Origin: Paludibacteraceae bacterium
GTDB taxonomy: Bacteria; Bacteroidota; Bacteroidia; Bacteroidales; Paludibacteraceae
Assembly: GCA_024400125.1 (NCBI GenBank)
Contig: JAKSNG010000011.1
Location: forward strand, 1 to 56,412
Length of the DNA stretch: 56,412 nucleotides
Reading direction: 5' to 3'
Made by a program: the position numbers and the translations under genes. The notes beneath the pieces were generated by a model. That model saw only the letters and a list, made by a program, of their open reading frames with translations, did not search any database and was not told where the DNA came from. This document shows, piece after piece, positions 7,427 to 15,785 of the stretch; positions within the stretch are counted from its first letter, which is position 1, and each line of letters starts with the position of its first letter.

Positions 7427-8588
7427 TAGTCATATCAAATGACTTCGCTTTTTCAATGGCAGCGGCTCCCATTTGAAGACGCTTGTCGTGGTTTTGCATT
7501 AAGTCTGCGAGAGACTCGTACATCGCATATAAATCGTTGTCTGGAACTATAATACCATTTTTGTTGTGGTCAATAATCTCACTGGTGGCAGCGTATGAAT
7601 TAAATACACCAGGAATTACTCCTTGAGGCATACTTTCCATAATGACCATCGGCCAACTTTCATGCGAGGAAATAGATAGCAATATGGAAGCTTTTTTATA
7701 ATAAGGTTGTGGGTCTTGCCTTCCTGCCAAAACAACATTCTTAAGGTGATACTTATGAATGAGCCACTTGTAATATCCTCCAGAAATGCCTTCACCGATA
7801 ATCGTTAGTTTCCAGTCGCTGAGAAGAGGATTCTTTTCTATCATTCGCCATACGCGTAAGGCATACGAGATGCGTTTGGTCGGTTCATATAATCGACCAA
7901 CGATGATAACTTCTTTCTCCTTGTGCTGCAATTCTTCTTTATTGATATAATCCTTAAAAGGCAGAGGATTATGTACAACTACAAATTTGTCGTCTCGGGT
8001 AGAGCGGGCAATGTTAAGATACTGTTTAACGTATTCTTGTGAAAAGACGACCACTTTATCGGATGTTTCCAGCGGTTGTGCGTATCGTTTTCGAATGACA
8101 GCTCGAATGATTTTAGAACTTATCGGACGGCTTATGGTAATGAGCCATTTTCTGAAAGAATCAATGACCTTCCCTTTGTGAGTTAGGTTGTAATATAACA
8201 AGGAGAATGCGGTATAAGAGCATTCCTCAAACCCAGGCATAAAATGAAAGCAGTATATAGTCTTTGCATGACATGTATGAGCAATCTTGTTAATAGTAGG
8301 AATAACCCGAATATACTCGATATTAGACACATTGATAACAATCCTGTCTATTTGATTAGTTGTCAAGAAACTTCGAAGCTCATCCTCGTTGAGAGGTAAT
8401 GCTAGCTGCAAACCCGCAGAAAAAACCTCTGATAACCCTCTTGAGTTCGCGTTAAAATAGGCATTAAAACATGTGTCTCCTACTTGAACAAAGTAAGTAC
8501 TCAATGCCGTAACCACACGGTTGATACCCGTGTTGTCATTAGCACTTGCAGAGGCGCATTCGTAATTGGTTATTTGTAGAATATTCAT
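7377..8588 (-). CDS. Glycosyltransferase family 4
   Basis: This 403-residue GT-B glycosyltransferase is the last gene of the minus-strand cluster. The N-terminus, MNILQITNYECASASANDNT, carries an asparagine-rich loop instead of the usual glycine loop, followed by GINRVVTALSTYF. The donor domain has VHNPLP, VIIVGRLYEPTKRI near residue 220, VVLAGRQDPQPYYKKASIL and then SSHESWPMVIMESMPQG, the E-x7-E motif of GT4 retaining enzymes. The gene starts 10 nt after the GT2 stop. Its 3' end overlaps the convergent YfhO-type gene by 50 nt. It probably adds a sugar to the same glycan as the neighbouring GT2 and LicD products. Confidence 0.88.
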   Translation of the reverse strand: MNILQITNYECASASANDNTGINRVVTALSTYFVQVGDTCFNAYFNANSRGLSEVFSAGLQLALPLNEDELRSFLTTNQIDRIVINVSNIEYIRVIPTINKIAHTCHAKTIYCFHFMPGFEECSYTAFSLLYYNLTHKGKVIDSFRKWLITISRPISSKIIRAVIRKRYAQPLETSDKVVVFSQEYVKQYLNIARSTRDDKFVVVHNPLPFKDYINKEELQHKEKEVIIVGRLYEPTKRISYALRVWRMIEKNPLLSDWKLTIIGEGISGGYYKWLIHKYHLKNVVLAGRQDPQPYYKKASILLSISSHESWPMVIMESMPQGVIPGVFNSYAATSEIIDHNKNGIIVPDNDLYAMYESLADLMQNHDKRLQMGAAAIEKAKSFDMTIIGELWRKDTLQAPSD

Positions 8589-8598
8589 GGCGGACCTT

Positions 8599-9489
8599 TT
8601 ATAGTAATCCCTTTGTTACATTTCTTCTAAATAGAATCAGTTTATTACCTTTGGCTGGATGTCCTTGCAGACAATAACCTATCCACAATGCCAATGTCCC
8701 TGCCCATTTGACGGCTTCTAAAAAGAGGCGTTTGCTATATTCCATCTTCGAAATAGCAAGTGTTCTTTGTCGCTCACTTTGCCCAACTCCTAACCCTAAG
8801 CGACTAATATATTCATCCGTTGTGCGTGATGATGGAATGCAATGCTCCACAGCGATGTCCGGCAGGTAGTAAGTCGCAGCATGTAGTGCCTTGATACGAT
8901 TAAAATAGTCTTTCTCTTCCCCACCGATTAGGTTTTTGCCACTTCGTCCTAAAGAGGTATTAAATACTCCGCATCGGTCAGCAATTGTTTTGCTGAATCC
9001 CATGTTGGCACCAATGGGATAGTCTGTGGTAAATAGGCAAATCTGATCTCCTTTATCAATAGCAGAAAGCCACGAGGCACTCCACTTGCTGAGCCAAGAG
9101 GGCGTTATGCCCTCCTCAAAGAGAGGATAGATACGCCCGCCAAAGGCAGCCATATCGGGAATTTGTTGAATATATTGCGATAGACGTTCTAAATAATTCT
9201 CACCCACAAAGGCATCATCATCTAAGAAAACTAACCAATCCCCTTTTGCCTCCTTGATTCCGCGATTGCGTGCATAACTGAGTCCTTGTTGTGTTTCTAC
9301 CAAATAACGGAAAGGGACAGCCGGGTACTGTGTGGCAAAATTTTTGCAAATAGAAGACGTAGAATCGGTACTGTTATTGTCAATCAGCAACAGTTCCCAC
9401 TCCCCATTATAGCGGTTATTGGCTAACCGCAGGAGAGTCTCACTTAAGTATTTGTCTCGATTATATGTACAAATAATAACGCTTAACAT
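8599..9489 (-). CDS. Glycosyltransferase family 2
   Basis: This 296-residue inverting GT-A enzyme starts at the ATG at 9489 with MLSVIICTYNRDKYLSETL, the canonical GT2 beginning. The donor-binding acid lies in LLIDNNSTDST (residues 34-44). The metal-binding DDD is at residues 90-92 in WLVFLDDDAF. GGEEKDYFNRI further on is the usual acceptor/ED-type motif. The C-terminus has a hydrophobic stretch (WAGTLALWIGYCLQG) that may tether it to the membrane. The start overlaps the end of the LicD gene by 7 nt, which supports translational coupling. The sugar is unknown. Confidence 0.88.
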   Translation of the reverse strand: MLSVIICTYNRDKYLSETLLRLANNRYNGEWELLLIDNNSTDSTSSICKNFATQYPAVPFRYLVETQQGLSYARNRGIKEAKGDWLVFLDDDAFVGENYLERLSQYIQQIPDMAAFGGRIYPLFEEGITPSWLSKWSASWLSAIDKGDQICLFTTDYPIGANMGFSKTIADRCGVFNTSLGRSGKNLIGGEEKDYFNRIKALHAATYYLPDIAVEHCIPSSRTTDEYISRLGLGVGQSERQRTLAISKMEYSKRLFLEAVKWAGTLALWIGYCLQGHPAKGNKLILFRRNVTKGLL

Positions 9490-10175
9490 AATCTTCGATA
9501 TGAACGTTCTTGTGTATGAATAATCCTTGTTACATAACTGTCTTTGGCATTCCAGTTCTTGATGGGGGTCATGTATGAATCGGAATAGATGGCGCGCAAC
9601 CAACCATCTGTATCTACAGGCATCCAAATCTGCAAACCCAAGAACTCGCGACGCTCAAATTCGCAGGCAGGAACATACGACCTGTCGCAAGGGAAACCGT
9701 CAGTCGCGTTGGCTTCTTTCCACTCTTTCGTCTCGTGTTTGCGCTGAATTACGCTATACAAATCTTGCCCCTCTTGTATGTAGTAGAAAATATCCAAATG
9801 CAGGTTTTTGTAGATATAAGTCTCTTCTACCACTTGTTTTGTTTCTGCCATCACATTCTGCCGATAGAGATGAAAACCGGCTTGCTCCATTTTAGTATGC
9901 AAGTCTATTGGCACTTCTTTTTCCAAAATACCAAGGTCAATATCCGGATCGTAACTGATAAATCCATGGTCGCGATAGGCACCAAGCAAAGCCCCGTATG
10001 TCAAAAACGCTTTCACTCCCATCTCGCTAAAAACCTTGTCTGCTGCGGCTAACATAACTAAACCGTCGTGTTTCATTCTTCGTGCTTGCACCTCAAACTT
10101 GACGCGGTTGATTATTTCCACCATAGGTTTATACAACCCAATGCTCACCAATATCTTAACAACTAAATCTCTCAT
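9483..10175 (-). CDS. LicD-family phospho-group transferase
   Basis: This 230-residue protein carries the LicD/fukutin signature FLTYGALLGAYRDHGFISYD followed by PDIDLGI, around residues 57-82. The aspartates of the metal site are present as DPDID where LicD usually has DDDID. LicD enzymes move phosphocholine or a related phospho-alcohol from a CDP-linked donor onto a sugar. An amphipathic N-terminal helix precedes the domain. The ATG at 10175 overlaps the stop of the upstream opine-dehydrogenase-like gene (ATGA), and a GT2 gene overlaps its end. The partner gene two positions upstream is a CTP-type nucleotidyltransferase, which would supply the donor. The exact group transferred is not known. 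Confidence 0.8.
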   Translation of the reverse strand: MRDLVVKILVSIGLYKPMVEIINRVKFEVQARRMKHDGLVMLAAADKVFSEMGVKAFLTYGALLGAYRDHGFISYDPDIDLGILEKEVPIDLHTKMEQAGFHLYRQNVMAETKQVVEETYIYKNLHLDIFYYIQEGQDLYSVIQRKHETKEWKEANATDGFPCDRSYVPACEFERREFLGLQIWMPVDTDGWLRAIYSDSYMTPIKNWNAKDSYVTRIIHTQERSYRRLC

Positions 10176-11158
10176 AAGTATTGTTTCCCCCAAGATAATA
10201 TTCTATCTATATGAGGCGTTTCTAAATGATTCTTAACGGCTAAATCTTTGACCAACTGCAATCCAAATGGGAAATCCTCGGTGAAATAGCGGCTTTGGAA
10301 ATCCGGTATCCATCCTTGCTCAGTCTTTTTCATAGGAGCTTCAATACTTTGGAAAGCTTGTATAGACCGCAACTTATGTGCTAACGATGGAGCATCGTAA
10401 CTTTCGTAATATTCCAATACCGAAGGAATAGATACATCAACTATCTTGCTGAGTGCCTGAAACTCTGTATCCATCGCAATGTATTGCTCGGCACTATACT
10501 CATCCCATTCGGCATAAAATTTAATTGGCTGTGAATAGGTCACACCTTTTGTCCAGTTATGCCACATTCCAAACAATCGTGCTGTATGCAATAGGGGGTT
10601 GCTGTTCGTCAAAGCCGCTTCCAAATAATTATGGAGTGCTGTGACAGGAGTGCTTAACCATATTCCCCATTGAGTAGCAAACGAATCCGGTAAGTTCTCA
10701 ATCGCCATGTATAACTGTGTCTTGTATCCTAATAAGTGGGCGGTATGTCCGTATTCGGTTACGCGGGCAATATAAGGTACGCGTTGAAAACCAAACAGAG
10801 CCGTCTTGTCATCAAAAATCTCGTGGGCTCGGAAGAAGAAACCTGTGCTGCTGACAATAGAGCCCACAGCTTGTGTCGTGATATAAGGAACAATGTCTTG
10901 CAGGGTTTTTTCTATCAAGAACCCGGGTACGCATAACAGAACAATATCACTTTGCGGAATAACGTCTTTCGCTTGATTGGAAATACTATGCAGATGTCCT
11001 TGGTAGAGTTTGCCATTTAAGTCTGACACCTTAATGTCCTTGCTCCATTGGGAGGGTTTGGAGGTCAATAGATTGACTTCCACTCCGTCTTGTTGGGCTA
11101 ATACGCCGGCTGTGACTAACCCTAACGAACCACCTCCACAGATGCAAAATCGTGTCAT
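10172..11158 (-). CDS. Octopine/opine dehydrogenase-like NAD(P) enzyme
   Basis: This 328-residue protein begins with a Rossmann nucleotide loop (FCICGGGSLGLVTAGVLA, residues 4-21) and has SDIVLLCVPGFLIEKTL near residue 70, as in dehydrogenases of the octopine/nopaline family. The C-terminal helical domain carries NSNPLLHTARLFGMWHNW near residue 185-205; the NPxxH histidine matches the catalytic histidine region of opine dehydrogenases. Family enzymes join the amino group of an amino acid or amine to a 2-oxo acid reductively, giving an N-carboxyalkyl product. Overlapping ATGA junctions with both neighbours place it in one operon with LicD and the nucleotidyltransferase/PLP fusion. Substrate is inferred only from context. 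Confidence 0.75.
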   Translation of the reverse strand: MTRFCICGGGSLGLVTAGVLAQQDGVEVNLLTSKPSQWSKDIKVSDLNGKLYQGHLHSISNQAKDVIPQSDIVLLCVPGFLIEKTLQDIVPYITTQAVGSIVSSTGFFFRAHEIFDDKTALFGFQRVPYIARVTEYGHTAHLLGYKTQLYMAIENLPDSFATQWGIWLSTPVTALHNYLEAALTNSNPLLHTARLFGMWHNWTKGVTYSQPIKFYAEWDEYSAEQYIAMDTEFQALSKIVDVSIPSVLEYYESYDAPSLAHKLRSIQAFQSIEAPMKKTEQGWIPDFQSRYFTEDFPFGLQLVKDLAVKNHLETPHIDRILSWGKQYL

Positions 11159-12942
11159 AATCCATTCAATGCTGCTATCAATTGGTCATTATCTTTTGTG
11201 TCACGGACGGCAAGGCGAATATACGAACCATCGCATTTCTTGGTGCAGTCCTTAATCAGTATCTTGCTGTCTTTCAGTAAGCGAACAGCGAGTTCACGCG
11301 GCGTGTGTGGCGCCTTGACCTCACACAATACATAGTTGGCTTCTGACGGCAAAACACGCAGATATGAAATGCTGTTGAGTTGTTTAATAAAACGCTCCTT
11401 TTCTTCTCGGAAAGCGTTCATTGCTTGCTGATAGGACTTCTCGTACTTGCCTAATATTTGTAAGAAGAACTCTCCAAAAGAGTTGATATTCCAGATAGCA
11501 AGCGCACGACGCAAGTTGGTCATCAATAATCTATTAGAAGTGGCTAAAACACCTAATCTCAACCCCGGAACACCATACGATTTAGAGATGCTTTTTACAA
11601 CTACTAATTTGTCATATTGCTGTAATAGGATATTATCCAAGAAGGTTGGGTGCTCGGTTGAGAAATCAATAAAACTCTCATCCAATATCAGCACGATATC
11701 CTTTTTCTGACACCATTCAATCAAGCGCAAGCAGTCTTTATAGGGAATATAGTTGCCACTTGGATTGTCGGGGTTAATCAGTACTAATGACCAAATATCT
11801 TTGTCTGCAAAAAAGTTCATTAAGTCATCTGCCGTATAATGGAAATCGGGTGCTTTTGTGGTATAAGTCACCAACTGCTCCGACATAAAGCGATTAGGAT
11901 ATTCTTCAAAAGTAGGGCGAACTACACCGACTTTACCTAACATTTGTTCAGCAAGTGCTTTAATCAATTCGGCTGCTCCATTGCCCACGGCTACATAATC
12001 TTGTTTTAATCCAAAGTCTTTGGCTGCCAGTAAGTTATTGATTCGTTGTCCAGATGGGTATTCTGTTAACAACCGCTCAAAATTGGCTGATAGTTCATCA
12101 CGGAGACGTTGGTTGGGGAAATAGGGGTTCACTAAATAGCAGAAATCTAACAAGTGTGGGTACCGCCAATAACCACCATAACGAGAAGAAAGAAGATCAT
12201 AAGAGCCATCGGTAAAGATGGACTCGGCAATATCCAAATCTTGTATATCATCTATTTCGTACCATTGTTCACCTTCTAATGGTAATGCACGCATTTCGGA
12301 GTTATCCACCATCGTAATCACGCGGAGCACTTGTTCGTAGTATTCGTTTTTGCCCAAAGCCTTGCAGTAGGCTTCTAAGAACGGAACATATAACGCAGTG
12401 GAAAATTCACGTGAGAACTTATATACATTAACTGTTTTATAATAAGTAGGTATTTCCTCGTAGCGGAATTGATTGTTTGGAATGAAACGCAGGATTCGAT
12501 TATCATCATCTATTGTCACCACCGTACCATCCATCCAGTTTTCGTATTTATCCACCAATGCCAAATTCGGATATGGATGTTTGACCAATTTATCAATCAC
12601 AGCATCTTCCATGATGATGTCGGATTCAAATAACAAAGTGTCCTCACATGTCAAATAATCTTTTGCTAAATAGAGCGAGTAGATATTGTTGGTTTTGTCA
12701 AAAACGGAGTTTTCTACAAAATCAATAGGTGTTTGTATGTCCAAAGTTTGCAGATAGTTCTTGAGTTCGTTGGCTTTGTAACCAATTACCATGACGACGC
12801 GTGACAAATGATATGTATCTAATTGGTGCAGCAACCGTGCAATTAGTGTTTTGCCACCCACTTCAATCATACATTTGGTATTGCTCTTTGTCAATTCGCC
12901 AAGGCGTTTTCCCATTCCTGCTGCTAAGATAATTGCTTGCAT
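11155..12942 (-). CDS. Fusion of LicC/PntC-type nucleotidyltransferase and CobD/HisC-like PLP enzyme
   Basis: The 595-residue protein has two enzymes in one chain. Residues 1-240 form a nucleotidyltransferase with LAAGMGKRLGELT (6-18), KCMIEVGG (23-30) and the metal acid in LLFESDIIMED (103-113), as in LicC-type CTP transferases. Residues 255-595 form a fold-type I PLP enzyme with NPDNPSG (390-396), ILDESFIDFS (419-428) and the PLP lysine K454 in SISKSYGVPGLRLG. The latter two motifs are closer to CobD (threonine-phosphate decarboxylase) than to ordinary transaminases, but a HisC-like aminotransferase is possible. A similar fusion, PntC with a transaminase, is known for 2-aminoethylphosphonate, but no phosphoenolpyruvate mutase gene is present here. 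It is the first gene of the LicD operon. Confidence 0.75.
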   Translation of the reverse strand: MQAIILAAGMGKRLGELTKSNTKCMIEVGGKTLIARLLHQLDTYHLSRVVMVIGYKANELKNYLQTLDIQTPIDFVENSVFDKTNNIYSLYLAKDYLTCEDTLLFESDIIMEDAVIDKLVKHPYPNLALVDKYENWMDGTVVTIDDDNRILRFIPNNQFRYEEIPTYYKTVNVYKFSREFSTALYVPFLEAYCKALGKNEYYEQVLRVITMVDNSEMRALPLEGEQWYEIDDIQDLDIAESIFTDGSYDLLSSRYGGYWRYPHLLDFCYLVNPYFPNQRLRDELSANFERLLTEYPSGQRINNLLAAKDFGLKQDYVAVGNGAAELIKALAEQMLGKVGVVRPTFEEYPNRFMSEQLVTYTTKAPDFHYTADDLMNFFADKDIWSLVLINPDNPSGNYIPYKDCLRLIEWCQKKDIVLILDESFIDFSTEHPTFLDNILLQQYDKLVVVKSISKSYGVPGLRLGVLATSNRLLMTNLRRALAIWNINSFGEFFLQILGKYEKSYQQAMNAFREEKERFIKQLNSISYLRVLPSEANYVLCEVKAPHTPRELAVRLLKDSKILIKDCTKKCDGSYIRLAVRDTKDNDQLIAALNGL

Positions 12943-12985
12943 ATTGTGTTTGTTTTTTGTAAAATTACTACAAATTTTTGTGATT

Positions 12986-13687
12986 TTATTCTTTTGTTGT
13001 TGCTAAATCTTCTTTGTATGTAATCTTGCGGTTCTGTTCTTCTCCATCTACGATGTAAATCGGTTCTTGTGGAAGGTAATGAAGCACGACTCCGCAATCG
13101 TCTGTAGCTGCAAAATGAGGGTCTTGTAAGCCCTTTTGGTAGGCTCGGACGATTGTCTCCAAACGAAAACCTTGCGGCGTTTGGACGCGACGATAACGAT
13201 TGCGATTAGGTACGGCAGCGATGAACTCTCCCGAATCGTCTGTCTCTAATAATGTGTCCGTTGAAGGAATAGCCACGCAAACGGCTTTGTACTTGTCCAA
13301 AGCCTTGCACACGTCGGCGATAATGCGTTCGCTCACAAACGGCCGTGCCGCATCGTGCAGCAGCAGATTCGTGGATTGCTCTTTTCCAGCACAGGCTGCA
13401 CATGCTGCTTCAATCGCTTTCCAACTGCTTTCCCAACGTTCTTTTCCGCCAGGTACAATCGACAGCACTTTGTGCCAATCGTTTTTTTGTACTAAGGCTT
13501 GTGCTTCTGCCATATAGTCAGCGTGCATGACGAGGATGATTCCATCTATGGCTGCGGCAGTTTCAAATGCGTACACAGCATGTTCTAAGATGGATTGCCC
13601 ATCGTCTAACGGCAGCAGTTGTTTGGGTGTTTGTCCGCCCACTCGTGCGCCTATGCCACCAGCTAATATGACAGCGATATTGGTCAT
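12986..13687 (-). CDS. ispD: IspD-family cytidylyltransferase (IspD, or TarI-like)
   Basis: This 233-residue protein has the IspD/TarI architecture. The CTP loop is VILAGGIGARVGGQTPKQ (residues 6-23), PGGKERWESSWKAI and LLLHDAARPFVS follow, and VPNRNRYRRVQTPQGF and ATDDCGVV carry the C-terminal acids. IspD makes CDP-methylerythritol in the non-mevalonate isoprenoid pathway in the cytoplasm, while TarI makes CDP-ribitol for glycans. The motif GIGARVGGQTPKQ leans towards TarI-type sequences, and the gene sits 43 nt upstream of the LicD operon, so a glycan role is not excluded. It starts 3 nt after the upstream CBS-protein gene. Confidence 0.7.
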   Translation of the reverse strand: MTNIAVILAGGIGARVGGQTPKQLLPLDDGQSILEHAVYAFETAAAIDGIILVMHADYMAEAQALVQKNDWHKVLSIVPGGKERWESSWKAIEAACAACAGKEQSTNLLLHDAARPFVSERIIADVCKALDKYKAVCVAIPSTDTLLETDDSGEFIAAVPNRNRYRRVQTPQGFRLETIVRAYQKGLQDPHFAATDDCGVVLHYLPQEPIYIVDGEEQNRKITYKEDLATTKE

Positions 13688-13690
13688 GTT

Positions 13691-14734
13691 TTACACTTTC
13701 TTGATGTATTTCTTTTGTCGTTGTTGCCAGCGTTCTCGAGCATACGCCTGCATGTCTGTTACGACATCATTCTCGTCGATAATCTCCAATCCAAAAATGG
13801 TCTCAATAATGTCTTCTTGGGTTAATATGCCTTGGAAACAACCGTATTCGTCAATGATGGCAGCAATCTGAGATTTCTGCTTGAGCATGTTGTCAAAGAT
13901 GTCACCAATCGAGTCTTGTTCTGAGAACTGTGGAATAGCACGTTTAATCTCGCCCAACGTCTTTTGGAACTTATCCTCCGTCAAGTCTTCCAACGCATCA
14001 TCTCGCAGCACGTATCCAGTGATGTATTCGGCAGATTCGGCATAAACAGGAATACGCGAAAAATGGTCATAATCATCGTTGTCGTAGTATTCCCTAAGTG
14101 TCATTGATTCAGGTGCGATAGCAGCCACAACACGTGGTGTCATAACATCAACTGCTTTGACATCGTCCAGACGCATGACGTTCTTGATAATCTTTTTCTC
14201 ATCTTCCTCAATCACGCCCTCTTCTTCTCCCATATCAGCCAAAGCGACCACTTCTTCGCGGCTTACACTTGCTTCTTCATTCTCAGGGAACAAGGCGGTC
14301 ACCCACTCAATAAACAGCACAATAGGATACATGAGCAGAATCAGCGCGCTAATTGTATAGGCAGCAAAGCCCATTAGTTGACGCCAATAATGGGTGCCGA
14401 TGGTCTTTGGAATAATCTCAGAACATACGAGAATGAGAATTGTAACCAACGCACTCACCAATCCAAACCATTCTTGGCCAAACAGCAATGTTGCTTCGCG
14501 TCCAACTCCTGCTGCTCCAATCGTATTAGCGATGGTGTTGAGCGATAGAATAGCCGCTAAAGGACGACTTGTGTCTGCCTTGAATTGGTGCATGCGAGAA
14601 GCAGGCTTGTACCCTTCCTCTTCGCGCATCGTGATGTAACTGAGTGTTGATGATAACAATGTCGCCTCTAAGATTGAACAGAGAAACGAAACGCCTAACG
14701 CTAATAATAGAAATAAAAGTAGATGACTAATCAT
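13691..14734 (-). CDS. CNNM/CorC-type membrane protein with CBS pair
   Basis: The 347-residue protein has a DUF21 (CNNM) transmembrane domain at residues 1-150, with about four helices and the conserved pattern SLNTIANTIGAAGVG and CSEIIPKTIGTHYW. Two CBS domains follow (residues 195-325), with the start VMTPRVVAAI and QIAAIIDEYGCFQGILTQED. The usual C-terminal CorC/HlyC domain is absent, so it is shorter than most CorC proteins of 420-450 residues. Relatives are linked to magnesium or cobalt transport, and the older name hemolysin is not justified. The gap to the kdsD gene upstream is 37 nt. Confidence 0.85.
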   Translation of the reverse strand: MISHLLLFLLLALGVSFLCSILEATLLSSTLSYITMREEEGYKPASRMHQFKADTSRPLAAILSLNTIANTIGAAGVGREATLLFGQEWFGLVSALVTILILVCSEIIPKTIGTHYWRQLMGFAAYTISALILLMYPIVLFIEWVTALFPENEEASVSREEVVALADMGEEEGVIEEDEKKIIKNVMRLDDVKAVDVMTPRVVAAIAPESMTLREYYDNDDYDHFSRIPVYAESAEYITGYVLRDDALEDLTEDKFQKTLGEIKRAIPQFSEQDSIGDIFDNMLKQKSQIAAIIDEYGCFQGILTQEDIIETIFGLEIIDENDVVTDMQAYARERWQQRQKKYIKKV

Positions 14735-14771
14735 TCGTGTTTATAATAGTAATTTCAAAATAATCGTGACA

Positions 14772-15746
14772 TCAATGGTAAAAACGTGTTCCGGGTAGGC
14801 ACGAGAACGAGTCAATCACGCCGACCACTTGGTTGCGTTCGTTCATGACAATGAGTGAGTGAATAGAGTGGTGGTTCATCACTTCGCCAGCATCTACGAT
14901 ACGTGCGTTGGCTTGGATCGTCTTGGGTGTTTTGCACATCACTTCGGATGCGGGTGTGGTGAAGAAATGCTCTTTCAATCGGTGCATAGCACGACGCACG
15001 TCACCATCCGTAATGATACCAACTAATTGGTTGTTTTCTACCACAATGGCTAATCCTAATTTGCGTTGCGTGATGAGTTCGATGGCTTCGCCCATTTTGT
15101 CTGAAGGGTTGATAATCGGTAAGTCTTCGCTCACCATCATCTCACTTACGTGCGTCAGCAGTCTTCGTCCTAAGTCACCTCCTGGGTGCAAACGAGCAAA
15201 GTCTCCTGACTCGAAATGGCGTTTCACCATCAAGGCGCAAGCTAACGCATCACCCATGACCATGGTAACTGTTGTCGAAGAAGTTGGCACTAAGTTCAGT
15301 GGATCAGCCTCGCTTTCGACTGCGATATTCAAGTGTATGTCTGCGTTTTTGCCTAAGATAGAATCTGGGTTACAGCTCATTCCAATAATAGGAATCTTGC
15401 GCTCTTTCAGCATTGGCATGAAACGAATCAGTTCATCAGTCATGCCTGAATACGAAATCGCCATGACTACATCGTGTTCATCAATCATTCCGAGGTCGCC
15501 GTGGTAGGCATCCAAAGGATTCAAATAGAACGATGGCGTACCTGTGCTCGCTAATGTTGCAGCAATTTTGGAACCAATATGACCAGACTTGCCAACGCCA
15601 GTCACAATCAGTTTGCCTCGGCAACTCAAAATCAAATCAACTGCTTTCTCAAAATCTTTGTTGATAGAAGGCAACAATTGTGTAATTGCTTTTGCTTCTG
15701 TTTCCAAACATTGTCTGGCGACGTCTATGATATTTGGATTGTCCAT
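14772..15746 (-). CDS. kdsD: Arabinose-5-phosphate isomerase
   Basis: The 324-residue enzyme interconverts ribulose-5-phosphate and arabinose-5-phosphate, the first step in KDO synthesis for lipopolysaccharide. The SIS domain (residues 35-165) has VTGVGKSGHIGSKIAATLAS, then GTPSFYLNPLDAYHGDLGM and AISYSGMTDELI. The LVPTSSTTVTMVMGDALACA motif ends the SIS fold. Two CBS domains occupy residues 205-320, as in the KdsD/KpsF family. Length and motif order match the family. It lies 38 nt downstream of gldF and 37 nt upstream of the CNNM gene, consistent with one minus-strand transcript. Cytoplasmic. Confidence 0.92.
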   Translation of the reverse strand: MDNPNIIDVARQCLETEAKAITQLLPSINKDFEKAVDLILSCRGKLIVTGVGKSGHIGSKIAATLASTGTPSFYLNPLDAYHGDLGMIDEHDVVMAISYSGMTDELIRFMPMLKERKIPIIGMSCNPDSILGKNADIHLNIAVESEADPLNLVPTSSTTVTMVMGDALACALMVKRHFESGDFARLHPGGDLGRRLLTHVSEMMVSEDLPIINPSDKMGEAIELITQRKLGLAIVVENNQLVGIITDGDVRRAMHRLKEHFFTTPASEVMCKTPKTIQANARIVDAGEVMNHHSIHSLIVMNERNQVVGVIDSFSCLPGTRFYH

Positions 15747-15785
15747 TTATAAATGTGTGTTTTGATGTTTTGTAATTATGTGTTG

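Noticed and set aside
7427..7460. Terminator after the YfhO-type gene (GTCAT/ATGAC)
   Set aside because: Only a 5-bp stem with an interrupted T-run.
11155..12942. Complete aminoethylphosphonate pathway
   Set aside because: No phosphoenolpyruvate mutase or phosphonopyruvate decarboxylase in the window, and the PLP domain lacks the class V features.
12943..12985. Promoter directly before the fusion gene (TAATTTTA on the minus strand)
   Set aside because: Only a partial -7 box and no -33 box; transcription probably continues from ispD or further upstream.
13691..14734. Hemolysin
   Set aside because: The name is historical; the domains are CNNM and CBS, with no toxin feature.
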